From Notospermus geniculatus (Eukaryota > Nemertea > Pilidiophora > Heteronemertea > Lineidae): a DNA stretch of 64,000 nucleotides. Location: the NCBI GenBank assembly GCA_002633025.1, contig NMRB01000203.1, forward strand, positions 122,286 through 186,285, in the 5' to 3' direction. The position numbers and the translations under genes are program-made. Position 1 is the first letter of the stretch, and the number at the start of each line of letters is the position of its first letter. Below, piece by piece: positions 49,701 to 59,277 of the stretch. The notes beneath the pieces are model-generated. The model did no database searches, was not told the DNA's origin, and was given only the letters and a program-made list of their open reading frames with translations.

Positions 49701-52700
49701 CAGGCTTGGTCTCGGGTCGAACTCAGCATGCTTCAACCGGCTTGTGTAAAAAGTGCTTTAAGGGTATACCAAAGTGCCAAACTAGTAAATTTATCTCAAG
49801 AAGTGGTGTCTCCAAAAGCAGGCATGGAAATAGTTTTGATTAAGTTTGCACTGCACATCATACTCTATCTATGAAGTACAGAGATCCTGAATATGCACAA
49901 AGTACAAAGTCAGCATGCACCACTTATGTAATATATGATAAAACAATGGCCCACTTTTGTGCAAATGTACAGGTCTACTCGTACAAGTATCTGGTACAAA
50001 CAAACCACCAAAATGTTGTTACCGTAGGTCTTTAATGTACATGATGCTACCCTTCAGAGTAAGGATATTTCGACAGTCATTTTTTCAACAGTCAACAGTC
50101 AGCAGTCAACAGTCATTTTAGGAACCAGACAGATTCCACATTCCTTGCTGTAACTGATATGGCTGTGACTCGAGTATCAAGGACATGCCGCCACCAACTC
50201 CCATCGTACAACTTTAAAAGTAGGCTACTCCCCGACACTTTCTGTAGTTGTATAAACAGAAGACACGGATCAGATGTCAGTGTCGATGAGAGTTGATGGC
50301 CGTTAACCCCAATTGTTTGCTTGTATACATGTACTGTTGTTCATAGCTGGGGTAGTGGAGGCTACGAGGAAGTTGGCCTACTGAGGTCTGGGTTCGATTT
50401 TTGCATGTGTTAAATGCAAAAAAGTCATGTAAAATCGCAAAGAACGCTGTTATTTCATGCGTTTTGTCAGGCCTGGTGTTTCTTGAGGGACTTTTACGGT
50501 AATATTAGGCCTATACTAATGCAGATATCCAACATAAAGCACAAAAAACAACACACAAAATGATAAAATACCTATAAGTCATCGCTGCATTTAGCAAATT
50601 TTCGACCGCAACCGGGGTTTCCTCAGGCACCTTCTAATAGAGATTACAGAAAAGACTGCCTTTAGTCTGTGATCTGTATTAGAAAGTGTCTTGATAATTT
50701 TATCATATTATTAATAAGGCCCTATACATGTACATATACATGTATTAATAAGGCCCTAAACATAGAGTAACTTCTTCCCACTAAACAAGTTGTTTCATTT
50801 GGACTGAAAAAGGTTAAGTCACTGAACCAACATGCATGTTGTTTGTTCACAAGGTCACACTTTCAAGGATAACATACTGTAATTGGTTTCGTTTCTGTTT
50901 CGTTTCGTTTCTTGTTTTACAAACGCCCTAGAAAGTGTGTCATGTACATGCAGACTCTAACACAGGATTGAATTATGAATAGGCCTAGTACTGTTCAGAG
51001 ATCTTTTTTCCAACTGTTCCTTTTATTTATTTGCTTCTGATGTTGGGTGCCACCATATAGGCCTATTTCACAAAAATGACTGTTGACTGTTGACTGCTGA
51101 CTGTCAAAAAATGACTGTCGAAATATCCTTACTCACCCTTCAACTTGGCTGTATCACAGCAGAAAGGCAAAAAATCAACCAGGAAGTTGTTGATTTAGGG
51201 GAATTCCAGACACTAATTGGAGGCAGCCAACTACTTTTGTCCCAGTTCTAAAAATGTGACCTGTTCCAGGAAAACCATCCAAAAGTCGCCAGTACCAATT
51301 AGCATAAATGTCAGAAGTAAAAAAAAATTGTTTTCAAATTTTTTTTTTTTCGATAGAAAGTTTGTGAACTTATTTCTGACACATTTCTTCGCACCAAAAC
51401 CCAGAGATTTTCATTATAAAAGTGTTAAATCTCACTTTATGGTCAGTTGCGAGACCCAAACCATTGTCATTTCTTGACTTCACAGCGTATTTTCTTTGTT
51501 TTTTCGAAAAACGGTGTTTTATTGGCACGTGACCTTCCAGAAACTAGAATTTCCACACTTATTGTCCGATTATCAAAATTTAAATGTCATTATAAAGCTC
51601 TCTGTCTCTTCTACACAAATCCATCAAAATATAGGATATGAAAATTTTTGANAACGTCCAGCATGGCCAGGAGCTGAAAATTGACCATTCATATTAAATC
51701 ATAGATAGACATTCCAAAATATAAATGTGGTATCAGAGGTATGATACTTACTTTGTGACATAAGTCGCGCTTAATTCCACTACAAAAAAAGCCAGTACTT
51801 GTCCGCTCTTGTTCTGCTTCCATTACAGAATTGCCGGGTTTAATAAGTCCGGTTCTATTAAGTGCGGATCTATTTAGTTTGGATAGGTGATCCACAGTCG
51901 CAAGCGACTGTGGAGCCACCTGTAGCCGAGCATAATACTACAAATAGATCCGGTGTTATTGCCATTCCACTACAAAATTTATCCGCATCTAGATTCGGAG
52001 TATGATCGGCTATGCTATCCGAACTAAATAGATCCACACTTAATAGAACCGGACTTATTAAACCCGGCAATTCTGTAATGGAAGCAGAATAAGAGCGGAC
52101 AAATACCGGCTTTTTTTGTAGTGGAAGCGCAACTACGGTATATACTACCAATATTGAATCTTGTAAAGATGCGGAATGATTTTTGTCCATTCTACATTGG
52201 CATTTCTATGTAGAAATGCAACATCAATAATGCTATGAAGTTTAAAGCCGCACTGTATTGAATTCAGAATGTGCTTACGTCCTCCGACGTTAGTGTAGTG
52301 TAAAATGTACTATACTCTATGTGGATACATTAGAGATCTGCCTGCTGTTTTTTTTATGCCGTGCTGAAAACTAAGCATTGATTTTTTGAAGTACGGTACG
52401 TATCAGGCACGCATTTTGGGACCTTCATGAGGCTATGAGATCTCTAACTGCACTCTCCTAACACTTTGAAAATTCTGTAAAATTCAATACAGTGAGGCTT
52501 TAACAAACTTATGTCCAAATTTTCCTCTTCAAGAAGTATGAAACATTTACATAATAAGCAGGGAAACCGGGATTGGGAACCCTGATTGAAAATCAGGATT
52601 CTAACCCCAGACTTGACATACATGTATGAAAAGCATCAAAATTCAGTAACCCAAACCAGGAGATAAGCAAGATTAGATCGATAACCCTTTGAAAACTGAG

Positions 52701-53734
52701 GGCATGTCCACTTCCAGTGACCCAGCACTTACAATCTCCATCAAATTTTACAACTGAACCATTTTTTATTGTCTTTGAGCAATTGAGGCCAAGAAGGCAG
52801 GGGCAAACACAAACAAGTTCTTTCATTCTGCGCAGGTGTGTCCTCAGGCCTCAAAGAGTACATGTACATGAGCCGGGTGTACTTATTTTACAATACAAGA
52901 CATGTTTTTTTGCCACGGAGTAAAAGATATTTCCTTCTGCATAATATAACTCACCATAGGCAAATTCAATGGACTTAATGCCTAAAATAAGGTTAGGTTA
53001 GAGGTGAGTCAATAAAAATTTCTAAGTGTCGGTCCAGAATTACAATTATGGGTATTGGTTCTGTGAAGGTTGTCTCCAAACATCATCACTCAGTTTGAGT
53101 CTAATGGACATTGATACCACCACCTGATAATGACCATTATCAATATTCACTGTGTTGGTAATTAGTACCTGTGCTGACTGGGAAGCCAGGAATCTTATTG
53201 TAAGGGAAGTTCTCTCTCTCCTCCAGCATATCTGCTAAGCCTCCAAGTCCTGAGCCACATATTATGCCAATGGTTGGACGGAGTTTTGTTCTTGAGAATA
53301 AGTCATTGACTATTATCTGGATTTCTTCATAGGTATACCTGAAATAAAAACAAAGTCTGACAAAAATTTTCAACAACATGGGATGCAAAATGCATGAATC
53401 TGATCTGATTTGTAGTACTGTATTTGTATTTCATTTTTTCGTCAGGGCCGACGATATAGCAATAGCATCACAAGCTACTCAAATCACCACCTAATTTGAT
53501 GTGAAGTTGAGATGACACACAGCAGCAGCCTAGCTCGTCGAGGCTGGATAATGCCTCTCTAGTTTGCCAAATGCCTGTCTGACATGGAAGGACTGGATTG
53601 ACACAGGTTTTAGGCTAGGGCCTAGGGCTACGATAAAGGCCTACAATCGCATTGTTGGTGCATCATGCCCAATGACCATCCCCCCCAAATACATGTATGT
53701 TGTAAGATCACTCGCTCACCGAGTCACCACCATC
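46788..53734 (-). CDS. PNP: Purine nucleoside phosphorylase, partial (two conserved blocks not found)
   Basis: Trimeric purine-salvage enzyme that splits inosine and guanosine with phosphate. Exons found: 53734-53721 (MVVT plus two bases), 53338-53169, 47452-47277 and 46978-46788, all with GT/AG ends. Exon 2 holds the phosphate-binding [14 protein letters not shown]. Exon 47452-47277 holds [13 protein letters not shown] and [15 protein letters not shown]. Exon 46978-46788 holds [21 protein letters not shown] and RLGADVTG; the Glu and Met of the purine and ribose site are present. The expected block with MQGRFHxYEGY should lie between 47452 and 53169, but I could not find it by eye. The C-terminal block (STVPEV, HCG, SLITN) should lie below 46788 and is also not seen. 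A single N at 51652 and an N gap at 46307-46339 fall in those two intervals, so loss in assembly is likely. True exon loss would make it a pseudogene. The phase at each missing junction (1-to-0, and 1 at the end) fits missing exons. Confidence 0.85.
48606..48714. mobile_element. Palindromic MITE, GGGGCCTGTTTCATAAAG ends
   Basis: Second copy of the 41551-41660 family, with GGTACCATTAGCTTAAAGT shared. Confidence 0.65.
49055..49255. mobile_element. 201-bp TA-flanked MITE with TGTGACCCGGCA ends
   Basis: TGTGACCCGGCAC at the left and inverse at the right, then AAAATGAGTCGGAA arms, with TA on each side. Related in its ends to 20987-21166. Confidence 0.7.
50057..51134. mobile_element. 1078-bp element with long inverted ends and 8-bp duplication ACCCTTCA
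   Basis: Ends GAGTAAGGATATTTCGACAG and its inverse, extended by tandem CAGTCAACAGT units on both sides, flanked by exact ACCCTTCA at 50049-50056 and 51135-51142. It contains a reversed copy of the dispersed CCCCGGTTGGGG repeat near 50520-50650. No transposase frame. It is in the PNP intron. Confidence 0.85.
51652..51652. other. Single-base N inside the PNP intron
   Basis: It resembles the join at 18968. The missing PNP exon (MQGRFH block) should lie in this intron. Confidence 0.9.
51767..52130. mobile_element. Large imperfect palindrome of about 365 bp with a central hairpin
   Basis: Arms of about 130 bp (for example AATTGCCGGGTTTAATAAGT and inverse). A separate perfect hairpin CCACAGTCGCAAGCGACTGTGG lies near the middle. 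Confidence 0.65.
53418..53510 (-). mobile_element. 5'-truncated SINE of the 59836 family
   Basis: The minus strand matches the 3' part of 59836-60098 (GTAGCTTGTGATG, CGTCGGCCCTGACG, then an A-rich tail). Confidence 0.65.
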
Positions 53735-53739
53735 TTCAC

Positions 53740-54030
53740 TGAGTTCAGGTAAAGACTCGGCTTCTCCTCCCTTGACCCATTCACGCAAGCAAACCACATT
53801 CCGTGTTCAATGGATTTCCCCGGTCCCAAAAAGAGCAACCAATCACGGCAAAGCTTGCACCGACCCACGTGCATGACGTGTTCCCGGTAATGACGTTGAC
53901 CAATCAAAATACGATGAAATGACATCATTGATATTTTTTCTTCCGTGAACGACGAAGAAACGAGGCTTCTGATTGGGCGCACGAGAAAATCCCAAAGCGT
54001 TGAACACGGAATCTGACTGTTTGCTGCAGA
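53740..54030 (-). promoter_or_regulatory. Possible PNP upstream region with three CCAAT motifs
   Basis: Upstream of the 53734 start, CCAAT or ATTGG motifs occur near 53837, 53900 and 53970. The outer parts (CCGTGTTCAA near 53802 and GTTGAACACGG near 54000) are inverted copies, so the segment may be an inverted-repeat element used as promoter, or only an element. Confidence 0.35.
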
Positions 54031-54076
54031 GTGTAGGAAGAGGTTAGCCGATTTCTACACGATGCATTATGCAGAA

Positions 54077-55001
54077 CAGCGTTCTCGCCAAGGGACTTTG
54101 ACGTGGCGCAGCGCCACGTTGTTTGATAAGGCCGCCACGCCGCTATGGAAGCAAGCTTGTCCCCGCCACGTTCATAAAATCGCCGCCACTCTGATAAAAC
54201 TGTACGCCACGCTGAAAATGCTACGTTTTACTACAAATAAAACAGGTTTTAAACATCAATGTTCATCCTCCGTCCAGCTGACATCGCCTGCTTTTCGATA
54301 TATATACAATAACCAACCAGCTGGGTAGTTAAAAGTGGCCCCGAACATCGTTTTCCCGGTCGGTGATGCCAGCAGCTGGTCCCATCTACGGAAGGTCTTG
54401 TTCGGCCAGGTATATCTATCCGATTCGTGATCATTTCTCGCTGTCTGTCATTATGAACGCACATCCAAATAAAAGTTCGATTATGTTGATCTGGCCAAAG
54501 CGGACAATTCTATTTTCCCGCCACATGACTCAGGCTGGCTTGTTGCCAATGACAACATGTCATCTGGATGCGGCCCGGCCGCCAGAATCGTTGATGATTT
54601 ACGCCTGCCATTGCCTGTGTGGATAAGTAAAGTTCACTTCGCATAGATTAACCTTGTTTTTATAGCCTGTAATCATCTTCCTCAACAGGTTTCAAATTTC
54701 TTGTTTGCGTTTGGTGTTTTTGTCACGGGAAATCTATACTTGTTTGTCATATTGTCTCCTTGCGCGGTTTCGTCGGCAAAAATTGGTCATGAGATGCGTT
54801 GGTCAGAGTGCTAAAATACATCCTCAAATGCCGGGAAATCGCGTCTCAGGGCATCCAGATTTCAAATTTTCCTGGGGGAGGCTCCCCCAGACCCCCCGCT
54901 CGGTGGCGCGCGTTGCCGACTTCGTCGGCAGATGAATTCTTCAGTGACTGCTTCAACATATTGCAGCGCCACGCTGCTTGAAAATCCTGGCGAGAACGCT
55001 G
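54077..55001. mobile_element. 925-bp element, CAGCGTTCTCGCCA ends, duplication CAGAA
   Basis: Inverted ends CAGCGTTCTCGCCA and TGGCGAGAACGCTG, flanked by CAGAA at 54072-54076 and 55002-55006. The interior has repeated CGCCAC motifs and no long frame. It lies in the intron between the two possible first exons of PNP. Confidence 0.8.
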
Positions 55002-55414
55002 CAGAATGCTCATCACCTGCTCACATTCACACTGTCAACGTTATGAGGATTTTAGGATTAGGCCCCTACCCTAGGCGGGCCTACCGTAGGCCTAGGCCAA
55101 AATGAGCCAATCAATAAGGCAGAGAGAGAAGGCAGACAACGAGACATGTTAGGCCTATAGGCCTAGGGGGGGCGGGCCTAGGGCCTAGTATGGTAGCCTA
55201 AAGCCTAGGCTAGGCCCACACAAGACCATGCAGTCATGGCAAGAGTCAGTCAATGACAATGTCATGATGTGTCAGTGACATGACAGCATCATGGCATGAC
55301 AGTGCAGTGGAGTGCAGTTTTGTTGATGATGATGTGAGGTCGAGGAGGCCAAGCCAAGAAGTAGCCCACTCCTGACAAGACACACACTATTTTTAGGCCT
55401 AAGCCACGTCTTAC

Positions 55415-55464
55415 AGTTCACTCCGTCGAGCAGGTTCAGATGTCTCAGCAGTAGCCGCACTCAT
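55415..55464 (-). CDS. PNP: Candidate alternative first coding exon of PNP
   Basis: On the minus strand ATG in the context ACAATGAG opens MSAATAETSEPARRSE plus two bases (CT), then GTAAGACG. The donor phase (2) equals that of the short exon 53734-53721 and fits the acceptor of PNP exon 53338-53169, giving RRSEL-YTYEEI. It could be an alternative first exon from an upstream promoter, or belong to another gene, or be chance. Confidence 0.45.
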
Positions 55465-55727
55465 TGTCGATCTTGGGGGTAGCAAATCGGAAAAGACGGT
55501 CGTTGTGTGGAACTCAAAAAACACGTCCTCACAAAATGAAAATCTTCGGCGAACTGCCAAGACCAAGGTAGTTTGGTTCCAATGCCAAACAACAGATGTC
55601 GCTGACTGAAAAAACGACGCCATCAGACGGTGATTTCTGGAACCAAAATGAAGTTGCATTAGCGCCATCTGTTGTTGGGCAGTTGAACCAAATAAAAGAA
55701 TTTCTTGGGAGTTCATTGTTATCCATC

Positions 55728-55998
55728 ATCCTGAGAACATCAGGGCCCCGGGATCAGGGCCCATGCATAAAAGTGGAATAAGCTTTTTCCAGGTATAACT
55801 TCATGTTATAACATAAAGTTAAGCTTTATAAAGTTAAGCTTGGATGAAGAATAACAGGTAAACCTGGAATAAGCTTATTCCACCCTTTGATGCATATGGC
55901 CCAGCCCCGCCAGGGGTTTAATTAGCGCTCACCCCTTCGCCGCCGCGTGCGGTGACGAAGGGAGCGAGCGCTAACAACTCCTGATGTTCTCCAGGATG
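55728..55998. repeat. Nested inverted repeats (three hairpins)
   Basis: Outer pair ATCCTGAGAACATCAGG / CCTGATGTTCTCCAGGAT. Inside are a hairpin with GGAATAAGCTT arms (55757-55903) and a GC-rich hairpin with TTAGCGCTC arms (about 55918-55975). Confidence 0.5.
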
Positions 55999-56299
55999 GT
56001 ATCCATAGGCCTACTGCGATGTTCCTACTTTCCGAAAAATTGGGGGTGATACTGAGTAGCTAAAATACTGAGGCCTACTAATTCTTCCCGAAGTCAGAAG
56101 ACATATTCGGAAAAAAGAATTTGGATTCACCCTTTGTCGGTGAAGATGAAGATGCAAAAATAATTGTTTAGATGAAATTCATGTCATACAATGTAGACTA
56201 TATTAGGCCGGGCGTGAAATTTAATCCAACGTGGGAAGTTAAATCCGTTTCCATGAGAGGAGCGTCTGGCAATTGCGAATCCAGGTAAAAAGACACTGC

Positions 56300-56579
56300 C
56301 AGGCGCGGATCCAGAGGGGGGCCGAGGGGGCCGCGGCCCCCCCTATTTTTGGAACACCAACCAAAAACGGGTCACTAACTCCGAAAAATGAGCAAATAGA
56401 TGAGGAAATCATGCCCCCAGATGCTTGGAAATCGTATCTAATGCATCTGGAATTCAAAATTTTCTGGGGGAGGCCCCCCAGACCCCCCGTTCTGGCTCCA
56501 CGCCTTGCGACTCTACTCCGTCAGCCTGTGGCTGATGGTGACCGGCCCCCCGTATTCCAAAATCCTGGATCCACCCCTG
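56300..56579. mobile_element. 280-bp element, CAGGCGCGGATCCAG ends, duplication ACTGC
   Basis: Ends CAGGCGCGGATCCAG and CTGGATCCACCCCTG, flanked by ACTGC at 56295-56299 and 56580-56584. Interior G/C tracts match 17402-17671 in layout, so the two are one family. Confidence 0.85.
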
Positions 56580-56582
56580 ACT

Positions 56583-56755
56583 GCCATGGAAAAAAGACAC
56601 CGGAAAAAGGACACAGTAAAAAAGACACTGGATAAAAAGACGCTGGTAAAGAGTAACTGGAAAAAAGTCACAGGAAAAAAGACACTGGAAAAAAGTCACT
56701 GGAAAAAAGACACTGGAAAAACAGTCACACTAGGAAAATAGACACTGGAAAAAAA
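56583..56755. repeat. Purine-rich tandem repeat next to a transposon
   Basis: Repeated GGAAAAAAGACACT and GGAAAAAAGTCACT units directly to the right of 56300-56579. Confidence 0.75.
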
Positions 56756-57391
56756 GACCGTCACTTTTCACAAAACCATCATTCATTGTTCCATGATGAG
56801 GCAATCTATAACTTCCCATCTAGCCCCTAGCCCCACATGTCCGAAATCCCTCCTACTGCTCCTATTGCACTAAGTGACGCCCCTCACCGGAAGGCGCTAA
56901 AACAAAATACAAAAAGTCATGTATACATATACAAGTTGCAACTCCCAGAGGCCGGGAGATCTGTAGGTCTGATTTCAGAGAACATTTCTAAAAAGAAAAA
57001 CCCCATATTCCATGTCTTTCTATATTTGACTCATCTTTATAGTGATCACTCGCGCCATCCCAAGGCTACGGGTTTAAACCGTAAAATCCCATCAACTGAA
57101 AGTTTTGTGAACTTTGCATATCATTAGTTTGGAATTTCACTCGCGAGCTCGGGCTTGCCATGTTGAAGCTTCTCCGGGATCTCTGATCCGTAAAATTGCT
57201 GGGTCAAGACGATGCCTGCCCAATTCATGAGGCCGAGACACAATGAATGAGACGTGATGCCGTTGAAGACTTGAAAGGCCCCTGCTGTTAAATAGTGTAA
57301 ACATTGGTCCATTTCTTTGCGGCCACGCGACGATGGACAATGCCCTTCAAAATTTCTGACTGACAGCGACCATCTTTGCCCGACATCACAG

Positions 57392-57970
57392 CAAAACTAA
57401 AACGTGTAGTCAAGGTCACCTCAGTTGTCCAGCCGCTGAAACCCTTCGATCTGGACAGGTCATTTGAGGGGCCCTCTATCCCGGCCCGCCGTCCTCCGCC
57501 CAAACTGCATGGAGTGTCCACGTCCTCCCTCACATTCCACGACGCAGGGGTGGCCCGCGTGGGGAACGTCCTGGAGGTTGAGGGGGGGGGGGGCAATGAT
57601 TTGACAAAATAGCGGGCCGTAGCCGTAGTCCCCAGCAGCGAGTTCCGAAGAGGCGCGAGGCGAAATATCGGCGGGGTCCGGGGGCCTCCCTGAAAATTTT
57701 AGAAAATAAAGAGTGCTTTTACGCCATTTCCCGGCATTTGAGAGCAAAATTGGACACTCTAGCCATGTAAATGTGGTTCATTGGTTTATTGGACTTGGGC
57801 TTTTTGGGACTGCGGCAATCGCCGGGGGCAATCGAATCTGCCGAGCCTGCCAAATTTTTATTTTGCCAAGCCAAACCCCTGCCCCCCCCGTTCCTACGGC
57901 CCTGCCACAACGTCCGTCGACTTACCATGCCATCATACGGAGCAACAAATGCGTTCGGAGTCGAAGAATA
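57392..57970 (+). pseudogene. Candidate open frame split by a hAT-like insertion
   Basis: After an acceptor-like ACATCACAG, the plus strand reads openly through KLKRVVKVTSVVQPLKPFDL and RRPPPKLHGVSTSSLTFH. It is then interrupted by the element 57545-57905. Removing the element and one copy of its near-perfect 8-bp duplication restores the same frame into NVRRLTMPSYGATNAFGVEE and a stop near 57968. No family is recognised. The minus strand is also open here, so the coding status is unproven. Confidence 0.3.
57545..57905. mobile_element. hAT-like element of about 361 bp with near-perfect 8-bp duplication
   Basis: Left end CAGGGGTGGCC, right end CTACGGCCCTG. The flanking 8-mers are CCACGACG and CCACAACG. 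CAGGG ends and an 8-bp target fit hAT. Ends are imperfect inverted repeats. Confidence 0.5.
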
Positions 57971-57999
57971 GCAGAAGGATCCATCTTCAAGAACGAATA
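57926..57999 (-). CDS. Weak candidate exon (minus strand)
   Basis: A pyrimidine-rich tract and TTCTCAG precede 74 nt encoding VLEDGSFCYSSTPNAFVAPY, followed by GTAAGT. Phase is 1 in and 0 out. No family is recognised. It overlaps the plus-strand candidate at 57392-57970, so at most one is likely real. Confidence 0.25.
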
Positions 58000-58551
58000 C
58001 TGAGAATAACATTGTTTTGTAAAAAAGGAACATTTCGATTTTTGAATGACACACTAGTCCAAGGCGTGTATGTACCCGTGCCGTCTTCTTGTATAGCAAC
58101 ACAAACATATCAGAGATCTCACAACTGATCTCGACCCCCGGAATCTGGAGGGTTGAGTCATGCATATCGCTAACAAAAGACGGGGTCAGATCAAAACCTG
58201 TAGCAGTGGTTTTACTAACAATAGCGACCTCCTTTTCCCATTAATAACCGTTGAGAGCATTTGTTGTCATAAGGATAATATTTACCATCGTCATATCGTC
58301 TGCGTCTTTGTTCGTTATTCAATCAAGATATCAGAGATGAGTAGTCATTTCTCCACATACATGGCGCACCATCCGGCGTCGTGTTGCGCCTACCAACCCA
58401 CGGGGAGGGCGGCGCTTGAAAAACGCAATGAAAATTATCCGGTGTAATATCAATAGTTGTACCATACAGCCTGGCGTTGATCTCTCGTTCTCTGCTCTTC
58501 GATCAGGAGCGACGTAGGCGTGATTCGAGAGTGGCGAGTGAATTGTTCCCA

Positions 58552-58697
58552 GGAAAAATGAACCATGAACTTTATGGTTGAACCAAGAACTGCGGCCAAA
58601 TAACATTGCGGCCAAGTTCATTGTAAAACTATGAACTTCACTGTTATTTGTCTGCAGTTCATGGTTCAACCATAAAGTTGGCGTGGCTCATTTTTTC
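58552..58697. repeat. Foldback sequence of about 145 bp
   Basis: GGAAAAATGAACCATGAACTTTATGG arm, cut here as GGAAAAATGAACC, is matched by an imperfect inverse near 58680. Confidence 0.5.
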
Positions 58698-59277
58698 CTC
58701 GGGGCATGGTACGGTCCTCGTCGTTTTAAGGCTTTATTGTAAAAACGGCAGGTGGACATTCTATGGTCAATTTCAAAGAATTTTCCAGCGGGGGACCTTT
58801 TGGACCCACCGAACACCCCCTTAACGCCCCGGCCCTGTGACTCGATCGGCAGGCACAGCGCCGACCGAAATTCCAGCAATCATCGATACGCAATTGGTAG
58901 AGATTGCAACAACCTCGCCCGCACGCCACCCACCTAAACCAGACAATAGATTGTTTTACGGGGTCCAACAACTGTTAACAATAGACCCCCCCCCAGAACA
59001 TTGTCTTGGTCCCCCGCCGGGTCCCCCGCCGCACATCAGCTCAGCTGCAAAATAGTTGCCTCTAGTTGTTGGAGCGTTTGGACTGGGAACGAGGTTAGAG
59101 GCCAAGGTGCATAGGGACGGGATTGAGATCAACAAATGCTACGCGCTTCAACGCGTCGTTACTCGGCTCGAGACCAGTGTCCCATACGAGATTTTTGTCT
59201 ATTTTTACGTGGAATCAGCACAAAATCCATGGTGCACATTTAGGAGGACATCCCCTATTTCGATTTCGACTGGTGTG

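Noticed and set aside
52593-52826. Minus-strand frame with several cysteines in the PNP intron
   Set aside because: Does not match the missing PNP block and has no matching splice sites in the needed phase.
52955-52981. A 27-nt phase-1 microexon-like stretch in the PNP intron (TTTTAG before, GTGAGT after)
   Set aside because: It would insert nine residues into the conserved ST(V)PGH region of PNP and does not resemble the missing block; likely chance.
56505-56741. Lysine-rich open frame
   Set aside because: It reads through a transposon end and a simple purine-rich tandem repeat.
57719-58165. 148-codon minus-strand frame as one exon
   Set aside because: It runs through the hAT-like element; only the 74-nt part with splice sites is kept as a weak candidate.
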